Below, one piece after another: positions 46,158 through 55,767 of a stretch of DNA of 64,000 bases (position 1 is its first letter; each line of letters begins with the position of its first letter). Under the pieces are notes generated by a model, which saw only the letters and a list, made by a program, of their open reading frames with translations, searched no databases and was not told where the DNA came from. A program made the position numbers and the translations under genes. The stretch lies in contig SVDX01000010.1 in the NCBI GenBank assembly GCA_015057605.1, positions 1 to 64,000 of the forward strand, written 5' to 3'. Source of the stretch: Lachnospira sp. (GTDB lineage: Bacteria > Bacillota > Clostridia > Lachnospirales > Lachnospiraceae).

Positions 46158-46787
46158 CTATTCCTCCAACTTTATATATGGATTATGCTTTCGTTCATAA
46201 TCAAGCGTAGTTTCTTCTCTATGTCCGGTAAGTATCTTATAATCGTCCTTAAAATCCTTAACCAAACGATTAATCGATTCAATCAGTCTATTTTCATCCC
46301 CACCCGGCAAGGTCGTCTTTCCATGATTTTCTTTAAGCAGGGTATCTCCAGTAAATATAATATCGTTAAGCACTATAGCCATTGAACCGTCTGTATGTCC
46401 AGGCATACCATAAAATCTAAACTTCAATTCGTCAAGTTCTATTTCATCGCCTTCTTCAATCAATATATCTGCTTTAACCGCCTTATATGGCTTGGTTACA
46501 TAAGGACGCTCATTTATCAGTTCTTCATCCTCTAGTCGCCACGCATCTATCCTTGATATTACAATAGGCGCATCAAAATGCTTTGCCACCTCTTCTAATG
46601 CTAATATATGGTCTGTGTGTCCATGTGTAATAAATATGTACTTAACCGTAAGTGCATTTTCTTTTACTGCTGCAATAATCTTGTCTGCTTCATCCGCAGG
46701 GTCAATAATAATGCAATTATTCTTATCAGAAGCAACTATATAACAGTTAGTAATACACGCGCCTAATACTAATTTGGTAAGCTTCAT
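46158..46787 (-). CDS. metallo-beta-lactamase-fold hydrolase (glyoxalase II-like)
   Basis: 209 residues. Metal ligands in ITHGHTDHI, GMPGHTDGS, FTGDTL and LTGHREETT give the complete binuclear zinc/iron site. Length and pattern match YcbL/GloB-like hydrolases acting on thioesters such as S-lactoylglutathione analogues. GGAGTTGAT precedes ATG. Confidence 0.9.
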   Translation of the reverse strand: MKLTKLVLGACITNCYIVASDKNNCIIIDPADEADKIIAAVKENALTVKYIFITHGHTDHILALEEVAKHFDAPIVISRIDAWRLEDEELINERPYVTKPYKAVKADILIEEGDEIELDELKFRFYGMPGHTDGSMAIVLNDIIFTGDTLLKENHGKTTLPGGDENRLIESINRLVKDFKDDYKILTGHREETTLDYERKHNPYIKLEE

Positions 46788-46817
46788 AATATCAACTCCT
46801 TTATGATATTATAGCAT

Positions 46818-47867
46818 TTAGTTAAGATATGCTGCAAGCTTTTCTAATTTAGGAGATTCCCCTTCTAATTTTATATTTCTTAATCCCATAATCCATTGTG
46901 TATATTGATTAGGATTAGCATTAATCACTATTGTGCCTTCTATACTTCTGCAATTATTAAAAACCTCTCCCATATTTACTACATTTTTAGGGATTGGCTT
47001 TGTCGTCTTAAGCATCTTACAATAATAAAATGTTTTGTACATAATAGTAACTGAGTCCGGTATTTCAGGCATTTCAGTTAACGAAAAACATTGTTCAAAG
47101 CAGCTCGTTAAATCTATTGCATTCTTTGATAATTTTCCTATTTGATTTAAATTAACACAAGCATAAAATGTCTTTTCCATACTTGTCACGCTATCTGGTA
47201 TATCCTTTGATATCGTTAAACTTCCACATTTAGAAAATGTCCAGTCCATATCTTGCACACCATATGGTATATCAGGCATTTCAGTTAATGATGCACAATT
47301 TTCAAATGAATATCTCATACTCTTCACATTAGGAGGTATTTCCGGTGCAATTACAAGCCTTTTACAATTTTTAAATGCAGAATCTATATTTATTACACTT
47401 ATCGGTATTGAAGGTGCTTTTACCATATATTGACAATCTAAAAACAGTCCGCTTGCATCCTTTATTGGTACTCTTGCTATCTCAGGCAATATTTCACCAT
47501 ATTCCTCCATATAATTAGAACACTTTTTATTCAAACTCACTTTCCAGCCTTGCAATTCAGAACTATATATATACGAATAATAGCCACAATCGTACCTATC
47601 TCCAGCTCGTACTATCGGAAAATATTCTCCTTTTGAAAATTGCATAGTACCTCTATAATACGTTCCGTTAGGAATAACATAATCCGTGAATTCTACATCC
47701 GCAGTAGTATTTATATTGACAGTAGGCTTTTTTGGATATTTTTCAATATACTTCATTACTGCAACAACATCAAAATGTACTAACACATAACTTAAAATTG
47801 CAATAATAACTATTATTCCTATAACCTTTATCCCTTCTGTTTCTTTAAAAATTCTAAATTTCTTCAT
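46818..47867 (-). CDS. membrane-anchored BspA-like repeat protein (second copy)
   Basis: 349 residues. One N-terminal TM helix (about 14-34), a spacer with extracytoplasmic character, then about six tandem ~23-residue units (APEIPPNVKSMRYSFENCASLTE and similar, about 155-310). The fixed Cys and the xxPxIPxxVxxM pattern match the protein at 38072-39172. The mid-protein W/Y-rich block also corresponds. Monocistronic. Its promoter shares blocks with that of the caspase-like operon, so the two are probably co-regulated. Confidence 0.8.
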   Translation of the reverse strand: MKKFRIFKETEGIKVIGIIVIIAILSYVLVHFDVVAVMKYIEKYPKKPTVNINTTADVEFTDYVIPNGTYYRGTMQFSKGEYFPIVRAGDRYDCGYYSYIYSSELQGWKVSLNKKCSNYMEEYGEILPEIARVPIKDASGLFLDCQYMVKAPSIPISVINIDSAFKNCKRLVIAPEIPPNVKSMRYSFENCASLTEMPDIPYGVQDMDWTFSKCGSLTISKDIPDSVTSMEKTFYACVNLNQIGKLSKNAIDLTSCFEQCFSLTEMPEIPDSVTIMYKTFYYCKMLKTTKPIPKNVVNMGEVFNNCRSIEGTIVINANPNQYTQWIMGLRNIKLEGESPKLEKLAAYLN

Positions 47868-47894
47868 ACAAACCCTTCCTTTCGTATTTTTTTA

Positions 47895-47967
47895 ACTTCT
47901 TTATACAAAATTGACATATATTTTTCAATAGATTTTGCATGAACGGTCGAAATACGACATGAACGGT
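47895..47967 (-). promoter_or_regulatory. promoter with two LytTR-like direct repeats
   Basis: Minus strand: two identical ACCGTTCATG elements 20 nt apart (47958-47967 and 47938-47947), then CAAAAT, CTATTGAAAA, and TATAAAGAAGTTA with TATAAA beginning 43 nt from the proximal ACCGTT. Direct-repeat spacing near two helical turns is what LytTR dimers use. Confidence 0.6.
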
Positions 47968-48060
47968 AATTTCATTTTTACCTGCTGTAAATTTACATGC
48001 AATTTTGTTGCATAATTCATCGCATTGTTTTATAATATATTTTAAAAGGAGGAATTCATT

Positions 48061-48321
48061 ATGCCAAATATTAAACCTATTTCAGATTTAAGAAATTATA
48101 CCGCAGTAATCAATGAAGTTTCTTACGGTAATAGAGTTTACTTAACTCGAAATGGCTATGGTCAATGCGCTATAATTGATATTAAAGAACTTGACGAAAT
48201 TGACAAGAAACTCGCACTTTTTCACTTAATGAACAAATTAAATGAAGCAGAACTTTCCATTCAGCAAGACGGTACTATATCTTCGGATGATTTAGAAAAA
48301 GAATTGGGGGTGCAATATTGA
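48061..48321 (+). CDS. Phd/YefM-type antitoxin
   Basis: 86 residues. The N-terminal fold segment IKPISDLRNYTAVINEV and RVYLTRNGYGQCAIIDIKELDE are those of the Phd/YefM DNA-binding domain; the C-terminal tail neutralises the toxin. GGAGG precedes ATG. It overlaps the toxin start by 4 nt. Confidence 0.92.
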   Translation: MPNIKPISDLRNYTAVINEVSYGNRVYLTRNGYGQCAIIDIKELDEIDKKLALFHLMNKLNEAELSIQQDGTISSDDLEKELGVQY

Positions 48322-48641
48322 AATACATTGAATACTCTTTAATTGTACGTAACAAGCTAAATCTCCTCAAATTACATCTATCAATCGAATACGGAGCAGA
48401 AATAGCCCAAAAATCTATAACTAATATCATTCAAAATATTAAAACTCTTTCTATTTTTCCCTTAAAAGGAGCCTCTGTCTCTTCTATGTATAATATTGAT
48501 TGTGACTACAGATATCTATATATTGAACATCATTATCTGTTCTACATTATCAAGAGCGACACCATTATTATCACAGAAATGTTTCACGAAAAAGAAGACT
48601 TTATTCATAAATTATTTTCTAATACAACCTACTCTACATAA
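48318..48641 (+). CDS. RelE/ParE-family toxin
   Basis: 107 residues with a TTG start behind GGGGG in the end of the antitoxin gene. YRYLYIEHHYLFYIIKSDTIIITEMFHEKEDF is the conserved beta-sheet end of RelE/ParE toxins. Whether it cuts mRNA (RelE) or hits gyrase (ParE) is not clear from sequence alone. Confidence 0.88.
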   Translation: MKYIEYSLIVRNKLNLLKLHLSIEYGAEIAQKSITNIIQNIKTLSIFPLKGASVSSMYNIDCDYRYLYIEHHYLFYIIKSDTIIITEMFHEKEDFIHKLFSNTTYST

Positions 48642-48679
48642 TTTGAAAATCTCCCCCTCATATGTTATAATATAACTAG

Positions 48680-48844
48680 CCCACAATTGAATACCTAACG
48701 ATTCTAAATCATGACTTTTTATGTATAAAATTTGATCTGATTATTTTCGATGAATGGCTGCATTATGATGCAGATGGACAACGGATAGGTTTACAAAAAG
48801 ATTTTCTCTTACCTGATAATTTTCCCGGTCGACAGAACAATTAA
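48680..48844 (+). pseudogene. start-less open frame upstream of hicA-like gene
   Basis: 55 codons closed by TAG upstream and TAA downstream with no ATG or GTG near the beginning. It reads IEYLTILNHDFLCIKFDLII then FDEWLHYDADGQRIGLQKDF and LLPDNFPGRQNN. It looks like the C-terminal end of a lost gene. I cannot name the family. Confidence 0.35.
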
Positions 48845-48874
48845 CATGTTTTAAAGTCACAAGGAGGAATTATT

Positions 48875-49066
48875 ATGGTATTTAAAGATATAGACAAGAT
48901 TTTGCGTGCAAACGATTGGTACAAGGTTAGAGTGAATAGCTCTCACAACATTTACAAACACGAGGGCTTTACAATAAGTCTTTCGGTGCCGAACCACGGT
49001 AAGATAAGTATTTCTACCGGCGTTGTTAAAAGTCTTGAAAGGGCTACTGGTCTTTCGTTTAGATAG
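48875..49066 (+). CDS. HicA-family toxin, orphan
   Basis: 63 residues. The HicA dsRBD-like pattern is complete: DIDKILRANDWYKVRVNSSHNIYKHEG with the catalytic His in SSHNIYKH, then VPNHGKISISTGVVKSLERATG. GGAGG precedes ATG. HicA cleaves mRNA and normally precedes hicB. No hicB follows; the next gene is on the other strand and unrelated. Confidence 0.82.
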   Translation: MVFKDIDKILRANDWYKVRVNSSHNIYKHEGFTISLSVPNHGKISISTGVVKSLERATGLSFR

Positions 49067-49107
49067 ATTAAAAAAGCACATCCCATTTGAGATGTGCTTT
49101 TATATAT

Positions 49108-49368
49108 TTATTCCATTTCCATATATGCCTTTGCAATGCGGTTATAATCAACTTCATCTGTGATTTTTTCCACCTCAAAGCCATCTTCTTTGATAACGCT
49201 TTTGTAAATGTATTGTCCGTCAGTTTGAATTTCATCATCCTTTATTAGACTTGCTACAACATAGTGCTTATGCTCAAATTCAAACTCATCTACAACTGCC
49301 ATTTCAACCAAAGAACCATCCTTTGCAGTAACCGTAAATACTGCATATTCATCAAATGTATTTTCCAT
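49108..49368 (-). CDS. DUF1292 protein
   Basis: 86 residues, acidic. The pattern FTVTAKDGSLVEMAVVDEFEFEHKHYVVASLI is that of DUF1292 proteins of Firmicutes, whose role is unknown. It overlaps the stop of the helicase gene by 1 nt, so it is the last gene of that transcript, an uncommon setting for the family. Confidence 0.85.
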   Translation of the reverse strand: MENTFDEYAVFTVTAKDGSLVEMAVVDEFEFEHKHYVVASLIKDDEIQTDGQYIYKSVIKEDGFEVEKITDEVDYNRIAKAYMEME

Positions 49369-52300
49369 TAAATGGGCTCCTTTCCAATATAGCCATTTTC
49401 AAGGAGTTGCATTTTTCCTTCACTTATGGCCTTTGTAATTGCATTCTTTATAGTATTGGTAATTACATTTCCAAGTCGCATATAGCCAAACTTTTTAGCA
49501 GTTTCCTTCACAAGGTCTGTTTCGCTTAAATTTCCCTGTTCTTTTAAAACCTCAAGCGATGCAATTATGATTTCCTCTGATGGAACATCATCCATACTAC
49601 GCTTGTTGCCTTCTTTATCTGCTACACGGTAGCTTGTAAGAGCTGGCATATCCTGCTTCCAAACAAATGCGATGTCACCATCTGCGCTTATTCTTATATC
49701 AAGGTCACGAAGTGCATTTGCAAATACCTTTTCAACCTTTATGGTACTTCTATTAATACCCCACGCACTAACTACCTTTTTTACAAGCTGTCTACGGCTT
49801 ATTGGAGCTTCCACATCTAAAATGTTTTTCATAAGCTTCTTTACCTTAGCAAAATTTGCATCAAGATAAAATTCGTCCGCGCTTCCCTGTGGTATTATTT
49901 TGTATGAAACATATTCCTTACTGCAACTTGTGTTAAGCTCAGCTTCTTCTACCCTTTCGAAGGTCTCTTCTATTGGTGCTTGTGCTACCGGCTTAAATTC
50001 ACAATCTGCATTCGCTCCCTCGGACATTTTTATCGCCTTTGGAGCACTTTCTATTGCTTCTTGTATTTCGTCTAATACGCGTTTTTTATCGTCTAACCAA
50101 TCGAGTGTCCATATACGAAGTACATTCCAGCCAAGCCCTGATAAAACGCCAGGTTGCGATACAAATCTGTCATTAGCTGTTGAAGCCTCTTTGCAGTTTT
50201 CACCATCAATAAGAATACCCAAAATATAGGTTTCCTTATTATCAGGATTAACCACACCAATATCCATCTTGTACTCAGAGCAACCGATATTAGATTTAAC
50301 CTCATGGCCCATATTTGCTATAGCCTTAGCAATTTCTTCTATGAGTTCATCGTCCTTTTTCGTTGCAACATCTGTGCGGGCTGCAAGCATATTTTTACCA
50401 CGCTGTGCAAATTCTAAGAAGCCTTTTAAGCCTTCCACACCTTCTGAACGTGTACGCGACAAATCAATCTGCTCTGGACGAAGCACAGAATATACAACCA
50501 TGCTCTTTCTCGCTCTTGAAATAGCAACATTGAGTCTTCGCCATCCGCCCTCACGATTAAGTGGTCCAAAATTCATAAGTACCTTACCGTTTTCATCAGG
50601 TCCATAGCCAATAGAGAAGAGAATTACGTCTCTTTCATCACCCTGTACATTTTCAAGATTCTTAATAAATATAGGTTCTTTTGAAGCTCTGTCAAATTCT
50701 TCAAGTTCAGGATATTTTCTAAATTCTTCGCAAAGCATATCGTCAATCAAATGCTGTTGAACCAAGCTAAAGGTTACAACACCAATACTGTCCTCGCGAA
50801 GCTTTTCATCCTTAAGTCTTCTAATTATTTCATCAACAATCGCTTTTGCCTCAGCCTTATTTTGCTTTGATTTACCCTTATCATAATAGCCTTCTACCTG
50901 AATTAGTTTTACCTCTGATACCAAATCTCTTGGCGAAGGGAAAGTATAAAGCTTATTATCATAGTATTTCATATTGCTGTAAGCAATTAAGCTCTCGTGT
51001 CTTGAACGATAATGCCATTTTAAATGCTCTTGTGGCATTGATAACGCCAGACAATCGTCAAGCAGACTTTCCAAATCCTCTTTATCTGCATTTTCTTCAT
51101 CAACAAAATTTGCAGTAAAGAAGCTTGTTGGTGGAAGCTGCTTAGGGTCACCTACTACTACCACATTTTCACCTCTTGCAATCGTACCAATCGCCGTAGC
51201 TGTCGGAAGCTGTGATGCCTCGTCAAAGATTACAAGGTCAAACTTAGGAAATGTAGGATCTATGTATTGAGCTACTGAAATAGGGCTCATAAGCATACAT
51301 GGGCATAATCTTCTAAGTAAGGTTGGTATCTGACCAAATAGCTTTCTAATTGGTAACATTCTACCGTTATTTTTAATTGCCTTCTTTAAAATACCAAGTT
51401 CTGAGCTTGCAGCTGCAGTACCGCTTACAGGTACATTTGCAGAAAGCCTTGCTACTAATTCTTGAACTGTGAGTTTTTGGTATTTGTCGATAGCCTCTTT
51501 ATATTTTGCTATTACGTCATCATAATGCTTTCCATTAAATTCACTAAGTCTTGAATCCTTGGCAATTGTATTTATGATAAGTGTATAATGCAGTGCTGCC
51601 TGATATGCTTTTGCAAGATTATCTGAATTAACAAAGCCTTCTTTATATGCCTTGCAAACTGCTTCTAAGCCTTCATTCATAAGCTTTTCATCTATCTGAT
51701 TGAAGCTTATCTTATCACGCAGTTTAGATACATTATTCGAATAATTTGAAAGTAAATGATTTATAGCCTTCAAATAATCCGCATCTAAGGCTATATCTGC
51801 ATTTATAGTATATCTTGTCATATACTGCTTTAATTCAGAAATATACTGGCTTAAAATACCTCTTGCCGAAACGACCTTTTCATTTATTGCATTATTTTTA
51901 ACAACATTTGTAACAGTAATTCTTTCTTCTATTGACAACGCATCAATTGCATCTTTTAACTGACTTGTTTTTTCGATTGCACTGTTAAGCTCATCCCAAT
52001 TTGTATTAACTCCTACAAATATATAGCCTAAAAGCGAACTTAGCTGATTAGGTGTATCCGTAATCTCTTTTTTCTTATCTGCAATAGAACTTAGGCTGTC
52101 ATATATCTTAACAATACTATTCTTATCAATTTCAGATGGATTTTTCGCATAAAGCTTCATGGCTTTAAGAAGCTTATTTTGTCCTAACATTTTAGGTAAA
52201 AACCATGAATCGCTTGCTTTCTTCCATTGTAACTTAGCGTCTGCGACATCATAATTAAATATCGCCTTATCAAAGCGCTCACTAATAGCATTACGCTCAT

Positions 52301-55139
52301 TCTTATAGGCATAACCGGTATCAGCAAGCTTCTTAGCATCTGCCATAATATTTTCGTAGTTGTCTAAGTTAACCACATCACTTAAAAGAATCGCCTTATT
52401 CGTAGCCACGTCAAATATAGCCAATACTGCATTTATCATAGCCTCAGTCTTTTTTGAAAGCTTGAGCCATGAAAGCATAGTATCAAATGCTCCATTTACG
52501 GTGTTGTAGCTTAAAAGCAATGCATTGGTATCCTTTTCAAAGTCATTCCTTAACTCCATCGAATACTCTTTATTCTCGATTCCTCTTAATGGATGCTTAG
52601 CATATTCTCCAAGCTGTGCCGTCAAAATGCCATACTCGCGTATTAATTCATCCCATATAGCTATGGTGTTGTCTGTCACGCCATTGAAAACTTCTTTTGC
52701 AAATGCTATTTTGTCCTTTTCATTAGAGTTCTTTTCATATATTTCTATAGCCTCATAAAGGCTCTTTCCATAGTTGCGTTTTTCATGAAGAGCTTCTATT
52801 AAATAATTTAAATCCGCTTTAAGCTCTCTAAGCTTATCTGCTGTTTTTTGATATTCTTCAGGCTCTTTTATTCTTCCTACCTCTAATGCCTTATCAAGCT
52901 CCGAAAGCACTGATGATTTGTTAGTTTTGTTTGAATGTAATTCAAGGCAGAATGGATCTAAGCCAAGCTTTGCAAGACGCTTTTGAACAACACTAAGTGC
53001 TGCCATTTTCTCTGCAACAAAAAGTACTGATTTGCCGTTATATAATGCATTTGCAATCATATTTGTAATAGTTTGCGACTTACCAGTTCCCGGAGGTCCG
53101 TGAAGTACAAAGCTCTGTCCTGCTGCTGCCTGTGCAATAGCCACCATCTGAGAAGAGTCTGCAGCCATTGGAACTACCATCTTGCTTAAATCAACCTTTT
53201 CATCAACCTCATCCACAGTTATAGTATCTGTAATTGGCGACCAAATCATCGCACCCTCGATAAGGCTCGCAACAACCTTATTTTTCTTCAATTCATCACT
53301 ACGGTTGCGAATATCATTCCACATAACGAATTGTGCAAATGAAAATAATCCTACAAATGCCATTTCTTCAATATTCCATCTCTTTTTACCCATAATTCCC
53401 TGACGAATGGTATTATATACTAAAGGTAAATCAATGCCATTTTCATCCTCTGGAAGTGGGTCTAAGCCTGTAATATTAACACCATAATCCTGACGTAAAT
53501 ACTCAAGCAAGGTAACATTTATCTGTGCCTCTTCCTGGCGACTTCTAATTATGTAGCCCTTATCCCTTACATTTCTAACAATATCAATAGGTATAAGAAC
53601 TAAAGGCGCATATCTTGCCTTTTCAGAAATATCCGTCTCATACCAGCGAAGGAAGCCTAACGCCATAAATAAGGTGTTAGTACCATTTTCCTCCATGCTT
53701 ACCTTTGCCGCGCGATACAGACCCTTTAGCTTTTGCTCAAGCTCTGTATCATTTAAAAAGGTTCTTATTCTTAAATTTTTGAATTCTTCCGTTGCTATAT
53801 TTTTAATTAAATCTTTTTCATTTTCTATCTCAAATATCTTAGAATCCTTTGGTGTAAATGTCCATTCGCTTGGAGCTGACATTACCCTAAAATCCTTACC
53901 CTCTGCTAACTTATCCTCAAGCTCGCCTAAATCTGCAGTCATTATCTGAAATGCATTTTTATTTACCCTAAAGTTAAGTAAAGCATTGCGTAAACTAAAA
54001 TCTAAAAGCTTGCGTTCCCAAATTCTTTGCTTTGTAATTGTTTCATTACCACTAGCAACCTTGCCGGCAAGCGAATTGTCAAGCATACTTGGGGCCTCAT
54101 TTATTCCATTAATATCTGTTTGCTTTTCTAAAACCTCATTCTCACTATATTTTAAAGGCATTGGTCGAATACCGCTGTTTCTGCTTCTCTTTATATCAAT
54201 AGCACAATCAAACTCTTCTTTAAGCTTATCATTTCCATGCTTTAAGCTTAGGTCAAAGTTAGCTACCTTGCCTGCAACCATATCTGTACACTCAACTATA
54301 AGCAGACTCTTGGCACCCTCTGCAACACGTTTTTCAATCGCTGATACATCATCTATCATACAATCTGCAAAGGTTTCTTCTTCAAGCCAGCATGCCGCGT
54401 AGGCATGATTTTTATTAAATATAAGAAGCGGATGTAAGCCAACTGATTCAAGACATGATGCATAAAGTATAGCCAAATCAATACAGGTTCCTTGCTTTTG
54501 TTCAATCACCGTATGTGGTAATCTTACTCGCTGACCAATCTCTTCATAGCTTGCAGGAGGATTATTATATATGATGTTTTGCTTCTTTATTGCCTCATAA
54601 ATGGCGCCCATTTGAAGTTTAACGTTATTAGCATTTCTTGTCTGATATCCGGTAAATGAAGGATCCTTTGTCCACTGCGAAAGTATCCATGAAGCATCTG
54701 CAATAATACCCGCAACACAAGGATGGTTAGGAGTAACAAATGACGCAACAATTTCAGGCATTACTAATAAACCACTCCACTGGTCTAATGCCAATAAAGA
54801 TATGGTTTCGTCCTTGCTATATAAAACCTCTTCACCCTGTGAAACATTTATTGTAATGGTTCCTAACATCTTTTCTGTAAGCGAAAATAAATACTCACTT
54901 TTAATGCTTATATGCACAGGCGAAATCTCTACTGCCGCTCCTGCCTGAATCTGTGGAATATTATAAACAAATTCTTTGGCAAAATCTGGCTCAAAGCTAA
55001 TTTTTAAATCAAGATTTGTAAGCGCAACACCTGATTCGTTATTAACCACAAGGTTACGTATAATAGGCACATAATTTTGTTGCATTGCAAAGTTGATATT
55101 TTTAGTTATGTTTCCTGTAACGGTTATCTTTGGTTGCAT
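49368..55139 (-). CDS. DUF4011/SF1 helicase/Vsr-like nuclease/DUF3320 protein (anti-phage type)
   Basis: Start chosen at MQPKITVTGN. 1,923 residues. N-terminal Ig-like part (about 1-120), then a transglutaminase-like segment with Cys219 (QGTCIDLA) and His245 (NHAYAACW). DUF4011 starts near 385 (WERKLLDFSLRNALLNFR). The SF1 helicase has Walker A HGPPGTGKSQT (about 680), Walker B VIFDEASQ (about 1306), SRHESLIAYSN and motif VI RLNVAISRARK. A Vsr/DUF559-like nuclease lies at about 1600-1730 (YKMDIGVVNP, GLGWNVLRIWTLDW) and DUF3320 near 1790-1840. This architecture matches single-gene helicase-nuclease defence proteins (reported as Hhe). Cotranscribed with the ArsC-like gene 4 nt upstream; an anti-phage role is inferred. 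Confidence 0.9.
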   Translation of the reverse strand: MQPKITVTGNITKNINFAMQQNYVPIIRNLVVNNESGVALTNLDLKISFEPDFAKEFVYNIPQIQAGAAVEISPVHISIKSEYLFSLTEKMLGTITINVSQGEEVLYSKDETISLLALDQWSGLLVMPEIVASFVTPNHPCVAGIIADASWILSQWTKDPSFTGYQTRNANNVKLQMGAIYEAIKKQNIIYNNPPASYEEIGQRVRLPHTVIEQKQGTCIDLAILYASCLESVGLHPLLIFNKNHAYAACWLEEETFADCMIDDVSAIEKRVAEGAKSLLIVECTDMVAGKVANFDLSLKHGNDKLKEEFDCAIDIKRSRNSGIRPMPLKYSENEVLEKQTDINGINEAPSMLDNSLAGKVASGNETITKQRIWERKLLDFSLRNALLNFRVNKNAFQIMTADLGELEDKLAEGKDFRVMSAPSEWTFTPKDSKIFEIENEKDLIKNIATEEFKNLRIRTFLNDTELEQKLKGLYRAAKVSMEENGTNTLFMALGFLRWYETDISEKARYAPLVLIPIDIVRNVRDKGYIIRSRQEEAQINVTLLEYLRQDYGVNITGLDPLPEDENGIDLPLVYNTIRQGIMGKKRWNIEEMAFVGLFSFAQFVMWNDIRNRSDELKKNKVVASLIEGAMIWSPITDTITVDEVDEKVDLSKMVVPMAADSSQMVAIAQAAAGQSFVLHGPPGTGKSQTITNMIANALYNGKSVLFVAEKMAALSVVQKRLAKLGLDPFCLELHSNKTNKSSVLSELDKALEVGRIKEPEEYQKTADKLRELKADLNYLIEALHEKRNYGKSLYEAIEIYEKNSNEKDKIAFAKEVFNGVTDNTIAIWDELIREYGILTAQLGEYAKHPLRGIENKEYSMELRNDFEKDTNALLLSYNTVNGAFDTMLSWLKLSKKTEAMINAVLAIFDVATNKAILLSDVVNLDNYENIMADAKKLADTGYAYKNERNAISERFDKAIFNYDVADAKLQWKKASDSWFLPKMLGQNKLLKAMKLYAKNPSEIDKNSIVKIYDSLSSIADKKKEITDTPNQLSSLLGYIFVGVNTNWDELNSAIEKTSQLKDAIDALSIEERITVTNVVKNNAINEKVVSARGILSQYISELKQYMTRYTINADIALDADYLKAINHLLSNYSNNVSKLRDKISFNQIDEKLMNEGLEAVCKAYKEGFVNSDNLAKAYQAALHYTLIINTIAKDSRLSEFNGKHYDDVIAKYKEAIDKYQKLTVQELVARLSANVPVSGTAAASSELGILKKAIKNNGRMLPIRKLFGQIPTLLRRLCPCMLMSPISVAQYIDPTFPKFDLVIFDEASQLPTATAIGTIARGENVVVVGDPKQLPPTSFFTANFVDEENADKEDLESLLDDCLALSMPQEHLKWHYRSRHESLIAYSNMKYYDNKLYTFPSPRDLVSEVKLIQVEGYYDKGKSKQNKAEAKAIVDEIIRRLKDEKLREDSIGVVTFSLVQQHLIDDMLCEEFRKYPELEEFDRASKEPIFIKNLENVQGDERDVILFSIGYGPDENGKVLMNFGPLNREGGWRRLNVAISRARKSMVVYSVLRPEQIDLSRTRSEGVEGLKGFLEFAQRGKNMLAARTDVATKKDDELIEEIAKAIANMGHEVKSNIGCSEYKMDIGVVNPDNKETYILGILIDGENCKEASTANDRFVSQPGVLSGLGWNVLRIWTLDWLDDKKRVLDEIQEAIESAPKAIKMSEGANADCEFKPVAQAPIEETFERVEEAELNTSCSKEYVSYKIIPQGSADEFYLDANFAKVKKLMKNILDVEAPISRRQLVKKVVSAWGINRSTIKVEKVFANALRDLDIRISADGDIAFVWKQDMPALTSYRVADKEGNKRSMDDVPSEEIIIASLEVLKEQGNLSETDLVKETAKKFGYMRLGNVITNTIKNAITKAISEGKMQLLENGYIGKEPI

Positions 55140-55143
55140 ACCT

Positions 55144-55488
55144 TCAAATCTCCTTCCATTCACTTTCTTTAAACCCAACAAGCACCCTATCTTCATCAAC
55201 TATAAGTGGACGTTTCACTAACATTCCATTTGTTGCAAGGAGCTTTAACTGCTCCTCTTCACTCATAGCAGAGAGCTTATCCTTAAGCTGCATCTCCTTA
55301 TATAACAAACCACTTGTATTAAAGAATTTCTTTAGTGGCAATCCACTCTTTGCATACCATTCCTTTAATTCATCATAGCTAGGATTTTCCTCTACTATGT
55401 GGCGTTCTTTATATTCTATATTATGTTCATCAAGCCACTTTTTTGCCTTCTGACATGTTGTACACTTAGGATAACAAATAAAAAACAT
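55144..55488 (-). CDS. ArsC/Spx-family thioredoxin-fold protein
   Basis: Start chosen at MFFICYPKC behind GGAGGTG. 114 residues. The redox pair CTTC is at 9-12 (YPKCTTCQKAK), followed by the family segments LPLKKFFNTSG and LVKRPLIVDEDRVLVGF. Matches Spx/MgsR/YffB-type members rather than true arsenate reductase, with no ars genes near. First in the transcript with the helicase. Confidence 0.88.
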   Translation of the reverse strand: MFFICYPKCTTCQKAKKWLDEHNIEYKERHIVEENPSYDELKEWYAKSGLPLKKFFNTSGLLYKEMQLKDKLSAMSEEEQLKLLATNGMLVKRPLIVDEDRVLVGFKESEWKEI

Positions 55489-55567
55489 TGCGCACCTCCA
55501 CCCTTTTAAATACATATGTTATAATTATAACATAATATAGGTAGTAGTACCAATGTTTTTTAAAAAC

Positions 55568-55756
55568 CTAAAACACCCAGTATTCAGCTGTTATATGAAG
55601 CAATTTACTAAACTCGCCACTTGTTAAACCAAACTTTTCTATACCTTCTTTTCTATTCTCTTCCCAATGAGGCATGCCTTTTGTTTTAATAGCCCAGCTA
55701 GCAAATTCTTTTATTAACTCTTCATCAAAATCTTCTCTCTTTGTTCTTTCCTGCAT
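55568..55756 (-). CDS. small protein of unknown function containing repeat copy 1
   Basis: 62 residues: MQERTKREDFDEELIKEFASWAIKTKG (split here for length), then a HWEENRKEGIEKFGLTSGEF segment, ending LLHITAEYWVF. Charged, soluble. The central part (55620-55670) is duplicated exactly at 57304-57354. It follows the ORF6N gene by 11 nt. May be a gene end recombined with the cassette; no family recognised. Confidence 0.45.
   Translation of the reverse strand: MQERTKREDFDEELIKEFASWAIKTKGMPHWEENRKEGIEKFGLTSGEFSKLLHITAEYWVF
55620..55670. repeat. 51-bp direct repeat, copy 1
   Basis: Identical over 51 bp to 57304-57354 and in the same orientation. The two copies bracket the ORF6N-PLD and XRE genes (1.6 kb between them). 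Typical of a duplicated target or recombination site left by a mobile cassette. Confidence 0.85.
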
Positions 55757-55767
55757 AAAAATCTCCT

